64,000 nucleotides of DNA from Chloroflexota bacterium (GTDB lineage Bacteria > Chloroflexota > Anaerolineae > Aggregatilineales > Phototrophicaceae), in the NCBI GenBank assembly GCA_028875245.1, contig JAPPEU010000057.1, positions 37,489 through 101,488 on the forward strand, given 5' to 3'. The notes beneath the pieces are model-generated. The model did not search any database and was not told the origin of the DNA. It saw only the letters and a program-made list of their open reading frames with translations. The translations under genes and the position numbers were made by a program. Positions within the stretch are counted from its first letter, which is position 1. Each line of letters opens with the position of its first letter. Positions 63,103 to 64,000 of the stretch are shown one piece after another.

Positions 63103-64000
63103 ATGAGTACAGAAAAGAAGATGAGTCGCCGTGATCTGCTGAAACTGGCGGGCGCTGGCAGTGCCGGTCTGGTGATGAGCGGATTGCCGGTCAAGGTGAT
63201 CGCGCAGGATGCGGTAACGATCAAGGTGCAGGCGCACGGTCTCGATGACAACCAATTGCTGCCGATCGCTGATCTTATGGTCGCAAAGCATCCCCACGTG
63301 AATGTTGAGTGGGTCGTGCTGACCGGAATCGACCATGAAGAGGTGGCCGCAAAGATTCTGGCTTTGGTAGCGGCCGGCGAATCGATCGATGTCGGTTATG
63401 CCGCCACCGAAGCGACGCAGCTCTTCGCCGGTCAGGGTTTGGCGGAGCCGCTGGATGATCTCATCACTGGCGATCCGGATCAGGATTTCTGGACCGATTA
63501 CTTCGCGGATGTCCATCCGTCGTTGGTCGAGGCGATGATGTACGAAGGCAGTTTGTACGAGCCGCCGCGCGACTTCAACGCCGCCAATATGTACTTCAAC
63601 ACCAACACTTTGGCTGAGAACGGTTTCGATGTTCCGGGTCCTAATTGGACCAAGGACGACTTCGTCGAGATTGCGCGCGGCATCACCAAGAAGGACGATG
63701 CCGGCAACACCGATGTCTTCGGTTATGCCTGGATCAACCGCCTCTGGGGCAGTTGGATGCCCTGGATCTTTGTCGCCGGCGGCAACCTCTATACGGAGGA
63801 ACGCGCGCCCGGCGGCGACTGGTGCTGGGATGGCTACTACGAAGGCGATCCGGCAGTCGAAGGCCGCGGCGGCGGTTTCCGCTGGCGCACGCCGATCGCC
63901 AACTCGGATGAGGTCGTTGAGGCGCTGCAGCTGGTCGTTGACCTGTGGCAAGAAGGCGTCACCCCGGATATTGAGATGGGCAGCGGCGCAACCCTTACCG
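63103..64000 (+). CDS. Extracellular solute-binding protein with Tat-like signal, copy 2 (runs off window)
   Basis: Absent from the + strand ORF track because no stop is in the window; reads MSTEKKMSRRDLLKLAGAGSAGLVMSGLPVKVIAQDAVTIKVQ... open to base 64000, preceded by AAAGGAGGAG. Confidence 0.85.
   Translation, partial: MSTEKKMSRRDLLKLAGAGSAGLVMSGLPVKVIAQDAVTIKVQAHGLDDNQLLPIADLMVAKHPHVNVEWVVLTGIDHEEVAAKILALVAAGESIDVGYAATEATQLFAGQGLAEPLDDLITGDPDQDFWTDYFADVHPSLVEAMMYEGSLYEPPRDFNAANMYFNTNTLAENGFDVPGPNWTKDDFVEIARGITKKDDAGNTDVFGYAWINRLWGSWMPWIFVAGGNLYTEERAPGGDWCWDGYYEGDPAVEGRGGGFRWRTPIANSDEVVEALQLVVDLWQEGVTPDIEMGSGATLT

Noticed and set aside
1-64000. tRNA or rRNA genes
   Set aside because: No tRNA-like TPsiC/anticodon pattern or rRNA segment recognised; a tRNAscan/Infernal run would be decisive.

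Overview
64 kb of a roughly 55-60 % GC bacterial chromosome. I infer Chloroflexota or a similar environmental/symbiont heterotroph from gene content only (PhyH, sulfatase, FAD/GMC oxidoreductase and ABC-uptake expansions); this is not proven. Most of the window is catabolic: DUF917/hydantoinase clusters, two formylglycine sulfatases, two FAD oxidoreductases, two GMC oxidoreductases, and five phytanoyl-CoA dioxygenase-like (PhyH) genes. It also holds a fused 2-oxoacid dehydrogenase E1 with its E2, and a sugar cluster around ribulose-5-P/fructose-6-P (RPE-like, ROK, PfkB, HPS, PHI, GH32). A hydantoinase/racemase operon is interleaved with oligopeptide ABC genes, two CUT1-type ABC uptake operons and tandem Tat-exported solute-binding proteins are present, and no ABC ATPase gene was found. 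An accessory left end has a methyltransferase-HNH fusion, two mosaic Uma2 nucleases, a pentapeptide-repeat gene and a PIN-toxin pair. The most unusual layer is non-coding. (A) About 27 short GTAGGGGCGA...TCGCCC hairpins, whose inner arms differ but stay complementary, often supply the stop codon of a gene. (B) ACCACAGAGG...CCTCTGTGGT arms are found inside MITE-like elements, and once bracket a whole gene as a perfect 20-bp inverted repeat. (C) C-run/G-run palindromes sit at both SBP-permease junctions and are also inserted in frame within coding sequences. Three MITE-like elements with terminal inverted repeats and 7-8 bp target duplications can be delimited by eye; for one, the empty site can be reconstructed. 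All functional calls are from motif reading; no database search was run.
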